Source: Coriobacteriia bacterium (GTDB lineage Bacteria > Actinomycetota > Coriobacteriia > Coriobacteriales > UBA8131). From it: a DNA stretch of 14,644 bases. A program made the translations under genes and the position numbers. A model generated the notes under the pieces. That model was given only the letters and a program-made list of their open reading frames with translations, was not told where the DNA came from and ran no database searches. Positions 1 to 6,431 of the stretch are shown in pieces (the stretch's first letter is position 1; each line of letters begins with the position of its first letter). Location: NCBI GenBank assembly GCA_009781525.1, contig WQXZ01000029.1, positions 1 through 14,644 on the forward strand, given 5' to 3'.

Positions 1-845
1 AGGGGAATGAAGGGAAGCAGCCAGAGTGCAGATGCTATGACTCCGCCGATGGATATCTGGTTGCCGATTGGTTTTACTTTGCTGGTCATATCCGCTCTGG
101 CGTAGAGGTCGGTGTAGATGATGGTTACCACCCAGAAGCGACTGAGCACGTGAGCGAAAACCAGTGCAGCCAGGCCAAGCCATGGCTCCAGGTCAAAGAG
201 AGCTGTCATCGCTGAGATTTTGATTGCGAACAGGGCTATCAAGCCGATTGTTGCGTAGGCTCCAACGCGGGAGTCTTTCATGATTTCGAGTGTTCGCTCT
301 GGGGTCATGCCGCCGCCGAATCCATCGCAGACATCAGCAAAGCCGTCTTCATGGAAGGCGCCGGTGAGCAGGATGCTGCAAGCCAGGGCAACACAGACTG
401 CAAGCGGTGTCGGTAACACCAGCGCTGCCAGGAAGAAGAACAGAGCGCAGATGCCTCCCACCACCCAGCCGATGGCAGGAAAGTAGCGAGTCGATTGGTT
501 GAGCTGGTCGTCCGAATAGCCAGTCCAGGATGGTACCGGGATTCTGGTGTAGAACATCAACGCGGTGAAGAACAGCTTGGCCTCCCAGACTATCCGGTTG
601 GGCTTGGGTTCGGGTGGGGCGGCGGGGGCTGCTGAGGAGGGCGGGGCGGCGGCAGGGGCGGGGGCGGCTGCAGGGGCGGTGGTTGGAGCCGCCGCCGCCA
701 CCGCTGCAGTCGCGTCTTCGGAGGGCGCGGGTGCGATCTTATCCACAGTGTCTGAAGCACCCGAGACATCAGCCTCGGGTGCCAGTGGTTCATCAGTTAC
801 AGCGTTTTGCTCAGCGATTTTGTCGACTTGCTGGTTGTCGCTCAT
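1..845 (-). CDS. cobS: Adenosylcobinamide-GDP ribazoletransferase (cobalamin synthase) CobS, 3' end off window
   Basis: Integral membrane enzyme that joins adenosylcobinamide-GDP to alpha-ribazole (or its phosphate) in the last steps of cobalamin assembly. About 281 codons are in the window; the C-terminus lies beyond position 1. I translated the start and the junction to the CobS core by hand and the frame is continuous. The family core starts near residue 87 (WEAKLFFTALMFYTRIPVP), followed by a TRYFPAIGWVVGG segment and the acidic GAFHEDGFADVCDGFGGG motif, then hydrophobic membrane segments. The ATG at 845 is set by an AGGAG overlapping the cobT stop (TAGGAG), 7 nt after that stop, so cobT and cobS are co-transcribed and probably translationally coupled. 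Oddity: about 86 residues precede the core, first acidic/polar and then almost pure Ala/Pro (residues 46-81). CobS proteins normally begin close to the core. Identity is well supported; the function of the extension is unknown. Confidence 0.93.
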   Translation of the reverse strand, partial: MSDNQQVDKIAEQNAVTDEPLAPEADVSGASDTVDKIAPAPSEDATAAVAAAAPTTAPAAAPAPAAAPPSSAAPAAPPEPKPNRIVWEAKLFFTALMFYTRIPVPSWTGYSDDQLNQSTRYFPAIGWVVGGICALFFFLAALVLPTPLAVCVALACSILLTGAFHEDGFADVCDGFGGGMTPERTLEIMKDSRVGAYATIGLIALFAIKISAMTALFDLEPWLGLAALVFAHVLSRFWVVTIIYTDLYARADMTSKVKPIGNQISIGGVIASALWLLPFIP

Positions 846-852
846 TGGGCTC

Positions 853-1896
853 CTATTGGTTTTCTGGTTCTCCAGTGCTCACGCCTGCTTCGGCAAAGCT
901 AGCCATGTCGCGCAGGAAGGTCACAGCTGACTCGATAATCGGGTAGGCGACTGCGCAACCGGTTCCTTCGCCCAGGCGCATGCTTAAGTTTAGCAGGGGA
1001 GTTGCATTCAGATAGTTCAGAAGCCTTGCATGTCCTGGCTCGCCAGATTGATGGCAGAAAATCGCATTGTCTAAAACTCCTGGCTCGATTTTGGATGCAA
1101 CCAGGAAGGCAGCGCTGGCAACGAATCCGTCGACCATCAGAACCTTGCCGGTTCTGTAAGCCTCAAGCATGGCGCCAGTCATCTGGGCGATTTCGAATCC
1201 ACCGAACATGGCCAGAGCCTCGTAGGCATCTTGCGGAGTCGCATGACTTTCTTTGACAGTCGTCAGTATCTCGATTTTCTTCAGCAAACCTTCGCCGACC
1301 AGTCCAGTTCCCGGACCGATGCAGTCAACCAGTGAGATATCGGTTAACGCATTCATCAGCAGACTGGCAGAGCTGGTATTGCCGATGCCCAGTTCGCCAA
1401 AGCCAAGAATCGTGCATGCCGGATCGACCTTATCGTTGACAACTGCAGCTCCAGCTTGCAGACAGGCTTCGACTGTTGCCGCGTCCATTGCATCTCCGTC
1501 CAGGCAACTGGCAGTTCCCGGTCCCATCCAATGGTCAATGACACCTTCAGGCTTATCCTCGGGCCAGTCAATACCGGCATCGACCAACAACACCTCGATG
1601 CCGTGTTGCCGCGACAAAACGTTAATGCCAGCGCCACCAGCTAGAATATTGAATGCCATCTGCGCTGATACTTCACGTGGATAAGCACTCACTGCTTCAC
1701 GTGCAAGACCATGGTCAGCAGCAAAGACAATGATGGTCGGTGCGACCAGTTGGGGATCCAATGTTTGCTGAATCAGGCAAAGCTTCATCGCAAGAGTTTC
1801 AAGGTCGCCCAAGGCTCCCCTTGGCTTGGTTTTGTTGTCGATCTTATCTTGAACCTGCTCGGTCAAAGCCTGAACATCAATAGTCTGTTGATTCAT
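853..1896 (-). CDS. cobT: Nicotinate-nucleotide--dimethylbenzimidazole phosphoribosyltransferase CobT
   Basis: Cytosolic enzyme transferring phosphoribose from nicotinate mononucleotide to 5,6-dimethylbenzimidazole (or a related base), giving alpha-ribazole phosphate, the lower ligand that CobS uses next. The protein is 347 aa, the usual family length. Visible motifs are FAADHG (58-63), GELGIGNTSSAS (167-178), HQSGEPGHA (282-290) and MRLGEGTG (306-313). The Glu in the last motif aligns with the catalytic Glu of Salmonella CobT, and the Glu in GELG aligns with its second active-site Glu. I chose ATG 1896 (MNQQTID) over the in-frame ATG at 1947 because AGAAGGGG lies at good distance upstream and the 17 extra residues do not look like the family. 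First gene of a cobT-cobS unit; no cobalamin riboswitch box was found upstream. Confidence 0.95.
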   Translation of the reverse strand: MNQQTIDVQALTEQVQDKIDNKTKPRGALGDLETLAMKLCLIQQTLDPQLVAPTIIVFAADHGLAREAVSAYPREVSAQMAFNILAGGAGINVLSRQHGIEVLLVDAGIDWPEDKPEGVIDHWMGPGTASCLDGDAMDAATVEACLQAGAAVVNDKVDPACTILGFGELGIGNTSSASLLMNALTDISLVDCIGPGTGLVGEGLLKKIEILTTVKESHATPQDAYEALAMFGGFEIAQMTGAMLEAYRTGKVLMVDGFVASAAFLVASKIEPGVLDNAIFCHQSGEPGHARLLNYLNATPLLNLSMRLGEGTGCAVAYPIIESAVTFLRDMASFAEAGVSTGEPENQ

Positions 1897-1980
1897 GGTC
1901 GTACCCCTTCTGCTAGTAGACGCAGCTCTATCTGCGACGCTAATCATTTTTCGATAGCGCTGGCTAATTGTATAGAAGCA

Positions 1981-2008
1981 ATTATGAATACTGCCGAAAA
2001 AAATGCAA
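1981..2008 (-). promoter_or_regulatory. Candidate cobT promoter
   Basis: On the minus strand TTGCAT (2008-2003) and CATAAT (1986-1981) are separated by 16 bp, about 85 bp upstream of the cobT start. Each hexamer is one or two bases off the sigma-70 consensus. By eye only. Confidence 0.4.
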
Positions 2009-2056
2009 GTCTGTGCAAATGTTGCAGATTAGGAAGTAGCTGATTTTGCGAGCTCG

Positions 2057-2108
2057 AAGAGGATCTTTGAGCAAATGAGCGGTGGTCATGAAACCTCTTT
2101 GAAGATCC
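2057..2108. repeat. Overlapping inverted repeats in the cobT-PBP intergenic region
   Basis: The 346-bp gap between divergent cobT and the PBP gene (1897-2242) holds no supportable gene. It contains GGATCTT (2061-2067) paired with AAGATCC (2102-2108), and AAGAGG (2057-2062) paired with CCTCTT (2094-2099). The two stems share bases and could be alternatives. A CATAAT at 2159-2164 could be a -10 for the PBP gene, but no convincing -35 accompanies it. Confidence 0.35.
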
Positions 2109-2242
2109 AGCAAAAACAACGGTTTAACTAACAATGGCGCGATAGTGTTGGTTTGGGGCATAATAGAGCCAAGTTTTACACATTAATCCAGGCAGTCAAC
2201 CTATGGTGATGTGGGAGTAAACGTAATAGACAAGAGGCCGGT

Positions 2243-4444
2243 ATGTCATCACGTAGAAAACGGGCGAAGAAGCCACCGAAGAAGCACGTATTTAAGTTCG
2301 TATTAGTAATAATACTGACAGTTGTCATTGGTTTTTCTGGGCTGTCGGCATTCGGAATATATGCCATGGTTCAGTCCTGGCTGGTTGATCTTCCCAGAAT
2401 CGAAGACATTGCTCTATACAGCCAAGAACAGAAGACCCGTATCTATGCAAGCGATGGCAAAACGGTTCTTGCAGAGCTTTACTATCGCGATCGCACTCCG
2501 GTTACCTCCGATCAGATCTCAGTGAATGTCTTCAATGCAATCGTGGCAATCGAAGACGAGCGCTTCTGGCAGCATGACGGAGTGGATTACTACGGCATCG
2601 CCCGTGCTGCATTCTATGACTTGACCACCAATAACACCCAGGGTGCCTCAACAATAACAATGCAACTGGTGCGCCAGACGATAATGCAAGAAGAAGCAAA
2701 CGAAATCACCTTACGACGGAAGATCCGTGAAGCTGCACTGGCTCAACAGCTCGAGAAAATGTGGTCAAAAGAAGAGATTCTGGTGACCTACCTAAACGCT
2801 GTGAACTTCGGGGATGGCTGCTGGGGCATTCAAGCCGCAGCTCAGCACTACTACTCGAAAGACGCTTCCGATCTGACTATCGCTGAAGCAGCGTTGCTTT
2901 GCGGAATTCCTCAAAGTCCAGAGTACAACAACCCCGTTAACTACCCGGATAACGCCCTAAGGCGACGAAACCTGGTGCTCGAGCGAATGTATGTCAACGG
3001 CTACATCAATGAAGACGAGATGAACCTGGCAAAGGCGCAAGAGCTGAACCTGAACACCAGAAAGCGCACAGTAGACGGAATCTACCTGGTGCCCTACGCA
3101 ACCTCATACACCCGCTACGAGCTGCTGAACCTGTTGACGACTGACCAAATATTCCGCGGCGGTCTCGATGTCTACACCTCTATAAATCTGCAATACATGT
3201 ACTGGGCAGACGAGGCCTGTCGAGCCCAGGAGGCAAAGATCTCATCGCAGTTCGAGGTCTCGCTGACCTGCGTTGACCCTAACACCGGCTTCATCCTGGC
3301 TATGCGAGGCGGCCGCGACTACTATGACGACCAGTTCAACACCTGTTGGCAAATGCGACGGCAAGCAGGATCCAGCTTCAAGTGTTTCGGACTTGTTGCA
3401 GCAATAGAAAGGGGATATTCTCCCCAGACTAAGGTTTCTACTGATTCGCCATTGCAGCTCGGCGACTGGACCGTGCGCAACTATAGCGGTGCCGACATGG
3501 GCGAGATGACGCTGGCGCAGGCCACCTGGTACTCGTCGAACACAGCCTACGCTCGCGTGGTGCGAACCATCGGCCCGGACGCGATCGTCGAGGTGGCGCA
3601 TCGCATGGGCATCACATCGCACCTGAACGCCTACAATTCCGTCGTCTTAGGCAGCGGAGGCGTTTGCACGCTTGAGATGGCGTCCGCCTTCGGGACGCTG
3701 GCCGCTTCGGGCGTGCACAACAAGCCGACGACGATTGTTCGAATCGTTGATAGAAGAACTGGGGAGACAATCTACGATCATGAGCCGACAGGGATACAGG
3801 CTCTGACTCCTCAGGTCGCCTATGCAGCGACCAGTGTCCTTCGCGGCGTTGTGCAATACGGAACGGGCACATCCGCAGCGATTTACGGGCGTGATATTGC
3901 TGGCAAGACCGGTACTGCGAACGACTGGACGGATGCCTGGTTTGTTGGCTATACACCGCAGCTTTCGACTGCTGTCTGGGTGGGAAATAGAAGTGAACCG
4001 ATATTTATGAATCGCAATGAGGGCGGGGTGATGTGTGCACCGGTCTGGAACCAGTTCATGCGTAACGCTCTGGCAGACATGCCCTATCGCGACTTCGAAT
4101 GGCAGTCGTCACCTGGATATAGGGCTCAAGGCGACTTCATGACCGAGCAAGAGCGCGAGGTTATAAAGAAAAAGACGACCGATAGTGACGGGGACGGCTT
4201 CTCCGATTGGGACGAAGAGCAAGCTGGAACCAATCCAAATGATCCGAATGATTATCCTGGTAGAGCTGACGAAATCGAGCGGCTGAAAAACATGGACAGT
4301 GACGGAGACGGCTGGTCAGACTGGGATGAGATGCAGTTTGGGACGAATCCATACGATCCGAATGATTATCCGGGGGCTCCACCCAAGCCACCGACCACAC
4401 CGCCGGGGACAACGCCGCCCCCGCCGCCTGGAGGGACGCCGTAG
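2243..4444 (+). CDS. Class A penicillin-binding protein (transglycosylase/transpeptidase) with Ca-binding-type C-terminal repeats
   Basis: Bifunctional peptidoglycan synthase of 733 aa that polymerises lipid II and crosslinks stem peptides outside the membrane. A basic cytoplasmic start (1-16) is followed by one membrane segment (about 17-44). The GT51 domain shows EDERFWQH (104-111, catalytic Glu 104) and GASTITMQ (134-141). The transpeptidase domain has SSFK with Ser377/Lys380, SSN at 431-433 and KTGTA at 555-559. Residues 647-673 and 685-711 are two DSDGDGxSDWDE...GTNPxDPNDYPG repeats, resembling thrombospondin type-3/EF-hand-like calcium loops, followed by a Pro/Thr-rich tail (712-733). 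The tail is unusual for this family. SD-like AAGAGG sits before ATG 2243. It is transcribed away from cobT and converges with galE. The catalytic assignment is strong; calcium binding is inferred. Confidence 0.95.
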   Translation: MSSRRKRAKKPPKKHVFKFVLVIILTVVIGFSGLSAFGIYAMVQSWLVDLPRIEDIALYSQEQKTRIYASDGKTVLAELYYRDRTPVTSDQISVNVFNAIVAIEDERFWQHDGVDYYGIARAAFYDLTTNNTQGASTITMQLVRQTIMQEEANEITLRRKIREAALAQQLEKMWSKEEILVTYLNAVNFGDGCWGIQAAAQHYYSKDASDLTIAEAALLCGIPQSPEYNNPVNYPDNALRRRNLVLERMYVNGYINEDEMNLAKAQELNLNTRKRTVDGIYLVPYATSYTRYELLNLLTTDQIFRGGLDVYTSINLQYMYWADEACRAQEAKISSQFEVSLTCVDPNTGFILAMRGGRDYYDDQFNTCWQMRRQAGSSFKCFGLVAAIERGYSPQTKVSTDSPLQLGDWTVRNYSGADMGEMTLAQATWYSSNTAYARVVRTIGPDAIVEVAHRMGITSHLNAYNSVVLGSGGVCTLEMASAFGTLAASGVHNKPTTIVRIVDRRTGETIYDHEPTGIQALTPQVAYAATSVLRGVVQYGTGTSAAIYGRDIAGKTGTANDWTDAWFVGYTPQLSTAVWVGNRSEPIFMNRNEGGVMCAPVWNQFMRNALADMPYRDFEWQSSPGYRAQGDFMTEQEREVIKKKTTDSDGDGFSDWDEEQAGTNPNDPNDYPGRADEIERLKNMDSDGDGWSDWDEMQFGTNPYDPNDYPGAPPKPPTTPPGTTPPPPPGGTP
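4181..4375 (+). repeat. Two coding repeats of a DxDGDG calcium-loop module
   Basis: Copies at 4181-4261 and 4295-4375 (27 codons each, 38-codon period) inside the PBP gene encode DSDGDG[FW]SDWDE followed by GTNPxDPNDYPG. The linker (674-684) is charged and helical-looking. The DNA of the copies has diverged more than the protein, especially at third positions, suggesting selection on the residues. Confidence 0.8.
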
Positions 4445-4482
4445 AGGGAGTGGCAGCTAGCCTGCCGCTGCTGGTGGCGAGT

Positions 4483-4564
4483 GGGAGCGTCGCCGCTGGG
4501 GATGCCGCTGCCGGGAGCGTCGCTGCCGATGTCGGACGCTGCGCCACGGAGGAGCGTCGCTGCG
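4483..4564. repeat. Three short GC-rich repeats between converging PBP gene and galE
   Basis: GGAGCGTCGC[CT]GC occurs three times (starting about 4484, 4514 and 4551) in the 124-bp gap after the PBP stop. No clear rho-independent terminator with a T-run was found here for either converging gene. Confidence 0.5.
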
Positions 4565-4568
4565 CTGG

Positions 4569-5558
4569 CTATAAGCTGTCAGCTATCAGCTTCCTACGGA
4601 AGTTATAGTCACTTTCAAGAATCGCCAACAGGTCTAACTCTGGTTGCCAGCCAAGGATTTCTCTAGCGCGGGTGATGTCAGCGGTTAGCCTGTCTGGGTC
4701 ACCTGGTCTTCTCTCGTCATACTGGTACGGCAGATCGAAGAGAGTAAGCGCCGTATCGAGTACCTCTTTAACTGAGTAACCACTGCCGCTACCAAGGTTG
4801 GCGATCAGTGACTGGTCTGTCTCAAGCAAGTATTTTGCACCGGCAACATGAGCCTTTGCCAGGTCTGTGACATGAATGTAGTCGCGCACACAGGTGCCGT
4901 CGGGAGTATCGTAGTCGTTGCCAAAGATGTAGAACATCTCTCGAAGCCCCAAGGCCGTCTGCATAATCAGAGGAATCAAGTGCGTCAACTGGTCCTTATC
5001 CAGACCTATTTCTAAACTTGCATCAGCGCCTGCCACGTTGAAATATCTAAAAATGCAGTACTGCATCTGATGGGCGGCAGCTACCCAGTGAATCATCTTT
5101 TCAGCAGCCAACTTCGTCTCACCATAGGGGTTGATCGGCTTGGTCTGGTCGTCCTCGCGACAGATGCCATCAGCTGGCTGCCCGTAAACCGCTGCAGTAG
5201 ATGAGAAAACGATGCGAGAAATGTCAAACTCGACCAGCACGCCCAGAAGGGTTCGAAGTCCCTCGACGTTGTTCTGGTAGTACTCAAGCGGATGGTCAAC
5301 ACTTTCTGGTACGATTAATTTGGCAGCGAAGTGCATGGTTACATCGATGGGAGCCAGGCTGGTTTCAGCCTGCAGAACCTCGGCAATGTCACTGTGGTTG
5401 CGAATATCTGCTTCGTAGAAGCGCGCCTCGGGGTGCACGCTATGCCGACGCCCGGTGCTCAGATTGTCCAGCACAACAACCTCATGACCTGCGCGAATCA
5501 GCTCGTATACAGTATGTGAGCCAATGTACCCAGCTCCACCAACTACCAGTACCTTCAT
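4569..5558 (-). CDS. galE: UDP-glucose 4-epimerase GalE
   Basis: NAD-dependent short-chain-dehydrogenase-type enzyme interconverting UDP-glucose and UDP-galactose, for the Leloir pathway and for cell-surface polysaccharide precursors. The protein is 329 aa, a normal length. The Rossmann motif GGAGYIGSH is at 7-15, followed by DNLSTG (31-36). The catalytic set is SST at 119-121, YGETK with Tyr145 and Lys149, then FRYFNVAGA. ATG 5558 is preceded by CAGGAGGCAGAT, an excellent SD. The in-frame ATG at 5639 overlaps the predicted -10 box, so it is not a credible start. It stands alone on the minus strand, with no gal operon partners in the window, which suits a role in envelope sugar supply as much as galactose use. 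An exact substrate preference (for example UDP-GlcNAc) cannot be read from the sequence. Confidence 0.96.
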   Translation of the reverse strand: MKVLVVGGAGYIGSHTVYELIRAGHEVVVLDNLSTGRRHSVHPEARFYEADIRNHSDIAEVLQAETSLAPIDVTMHFAAKLIVPESVDHPLEYYQNNVEGLRTLLGVLVEFDISRIVFSSTAAVYGQPADGICREDDQTKPINPYGETKLAAEKMIHWVAAAHQMQYCIFRYFNVAGADASLEIGLDKDQLTHLIPLIMQTALGLREMFYIFGNDYDTPDGTCVRDYIHVTDLAKAHVAGAKYLLETDQSLIANLGSGSGYSVKEVLDTALTLFDLPYQYDERRPGDPDRLTADITRAREILGWQPELDLLAILESDYNFRRKLIADSL

Positions 5559-5593
5559 ATCTGCCTCCTGATGGTTTTCGATTGAATCTATTT

Positions 5594-5625
5594 CTGTAGT
5601 GGCAACTGTGTGGTTGCTACTACAG
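5594..5625 (-). other. 13-bp stem hairpin in the galE leader
   Basis: CTGTAGTGGCAAC (5594-5606) and GTTGCTACTACAG (5613-5625) flank a 6-nt loop, complementary at 12 of 13 positions (G-U on the plus RNA, A-C mismatch on the minus RNA). It falls in the predicted galE 5' leader, 36 nt upstream of the start codon. No U-tract follows on either strand, so it is not a simple terminator. Confidence 0.6.
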
Positions 5626-5637
5626 GTACTGTCAACC

Positions 5638-5666
5638 ATTATAACTGGCGTGACAGACAGCGGTAA
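5638..5666 (-). promoter_or_regulatory. Candidate galE promoter
   Basis: On the minus strand a perfect TATAAT (5643-5638) lies 17 bp from TTACCG (5666-5661, weak -35). A perfect 12-bp palindrome, GCATCTAGATGC (5687-5698), sits 21 bp upstream and could be an operator. Confidence 0.5.
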
Positions 5667-5802
5667 CTAGCTGCGCTGGTGTAGAGGCATCTAGATGCAG
5701 CCAGCAGGCTATAGGGTCCATGTACACAAAAGGAATAAAAGTACACAGAAAGCGTATTGATAACACCGTTAAGTCGCTAATACCAGTTCGCCTAGGCTGC
5801 GT

Positions 5803-6006
5803 AGAAAAGTTCGTGGCACAAATCGCCACTTTCTTGGGTTTTTCTGCAGCCAAACGCCGAAAAAGCGAGGCTTGGTGCCAAGTATACTTACTGACGGCAT
5901 GATACTAAACACAAATCTGCAGGTCAGAGGCTTGCTACTATTTGAGCCAAATTATGCACCATTCAAAAAACCCAAGAAAGTGGCGATTTGTACCACGAAC
6001 TTTTCT
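5803..6006. repeat. Long near-perfect inverted repeat (REPIN/MITE-like)
   Basis: Arms at 5803-5843 and 5966-6006 are 41 bp each and complementary except at one pair (C5817/A5992), flanking a 122-nt spacer. Each arm is itself an imperfect palindrome around GTGGC...GCCAC, so the unit resembles two REP sequences in opposite orientation. No target-site duplication or transposase gene is visible. The surrounding 5640-6170 region has no protein gene I can support; short ORFs crossing it are created by the repeat. Confidence 0.75.
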
Positions 6007-6173
6007 GGGGTCTGCACCCACCCACCTAAGCAGTTTTAGGTAATGATGCCTTCTGCTACGACTACCCAGTTACGACGAACCAGTAACAATCACCCAGCTC
6101 ACCTCAATCACAAAGCATGCAGGTGCACCTCAACAGTACACCCTAACTTCCAAACCGCTTCGATGTCGCGCAC

Positions 6174-6203
6174 TTGACAGACAGCTGCCATACAGGCTAC
6201 CCT
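6174..6203 (+). promoter_or_regulatory. Candidate promoter of the tyrS leader
   Basis: Consensus TTGACA (6174-6179) is followed after 18 bp by TACCCT (6198-6203), a poor -10. It would start transcription near 6210, only about 8 nt before the leader-peptide ATG, so either the mRNA has a very short 5' end or the true start is further upstream. Confidence 0.4.
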
Positions 6204-6217
6204 GCTCAAGAAGAATT

Positions 6218-6256
6218 ATGAAAACAATCAAAGCATACACCTACTATTATAGATAG
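6218..6256 (+). CDS. Tyrosine-rich leader peptide of tyrS (MKTIKAYTYYYR)
   Basis: A 12-codon ORF reads ATG AAA ACA ATC AAA GCA TAC ACC TAC TAT TAT AGA TAG. Four of its last six residues are Tyr, and it lies 175 bp upstream of the tyrosyl-tRNA synthetase start. A modest AAGAAG precedes the ATG by four bases. It is followed by a hairpin (6277-6306), an intrinsic terminator (6317-6341) and tyrS. This is the layout of classical ribosome-mediated attenuation: slow decoding of Tyr codons when charged tRNA-Tyr is scarce would alter RNA folding and allow readthrough. What is seen is the ORF, the codon cluster and the terminator. The regulation is inferred, and I could not find a strong antiterminator pairing by eye. 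A chance ORF this short is common, but not with this codon content in front of this gene. Confidence 0.65.
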   Translation: MKTIKAYTYYYR

Positions 6257-6276
6257 ATGCATCTGAGGGGCACATA

Positions 6277-6306
6277 GCCACCACAGGTGCATAACTGTGT
6301 AGTGGC
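6277..6306 (+). other. Leader hairpin between Tyr leader peptide and terminator
   Basis: GCCACCACAG (6277-6286) pairs completely with CTGTG-TA-GTGGC (6295-6306), leaving a 2-nt bulge and the 8-nt loop GTGCATAA. A possible weak competing pairing is TACAC in the Tyr codons (6236-6240) with GTGTA (6297-6301) in the right arm. Confidence 0.6.
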
Positions 6307-6316
6307 CAGAGCTAAC

Positions 6317-6344
6317 AAGCCGGCAATTTGTCGGCTTTTTTATT
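6317..6344 (+). terminator. Intrinsic terminator in the tyrS leader
   Basis: AAGCCGGC (6317-6324) and GTCGGCTT (6330-6337) form an 8-bp stem with one G-U pair and an AATTT loop, running into six Ts (6336-6341). It has a T-run only in the plus direction. No plus-strand protein gene upstream would need it except the leader ORF, so it most likely attenuates tyrS, or ends a short leader RNA. Confidence 0.8.
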
Positions 6345-6364
6345 AGAAACAGCAGACATTGAGG

Positions 6365-6411
6365 TTGACCGCGCAACCCAGCAAGCAACCCAGCAAACCC
6401 AGCGCGGTTAA
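6365..6411 (+). other. Stem-loop with three AACCCAGC repeats before the tyrS SD
   Basis: TTGACCGCGC (6365-6374) pairs with GCGCGGTTAA (6402-6411) over 10 bp with one G-U. The 27-nt loop holds three copies of AACCCAGC (6375, 6387, 6396). It ends 9 nt before AGGAGG (6421-6426). An alternative small stem, GGTTG/CAACC (6363-6378), would exclude it. Confidence 0.6.
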
Positions 6412-6431
6412 CAAACAACCAGGAGGAACCA

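Noticed and set aside
1897..2242. Cobalamin riboswitch upstream of cobT
   Set aside because: No B12-box-like GCCACTG sequence on the relevant strand and no terminator or sequestering stem at the cobT start.
4445..4666. Open frame continuing in phase after the PBP TAG stop
   Set aside because: It runs antisense into galE and through low-complexity repeats. There is no sign of conserved protein, so readthrough is not supported.
5720..5902. 60-aa plus-strand ORF across the left arm of the inverted repeat
   Set aside because: No SD, no family resemblance, and the coding text is created by the repeat arm.
6218..6431. T-box riboswitch upstream of tyrS
   Set aside because: Only ACCGCG (6368-6373) resembles the T-box core. 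It lies after the terminator, the TGGN bulge sequence is missing, and I see no Stem I with a Tyr specifier loop.
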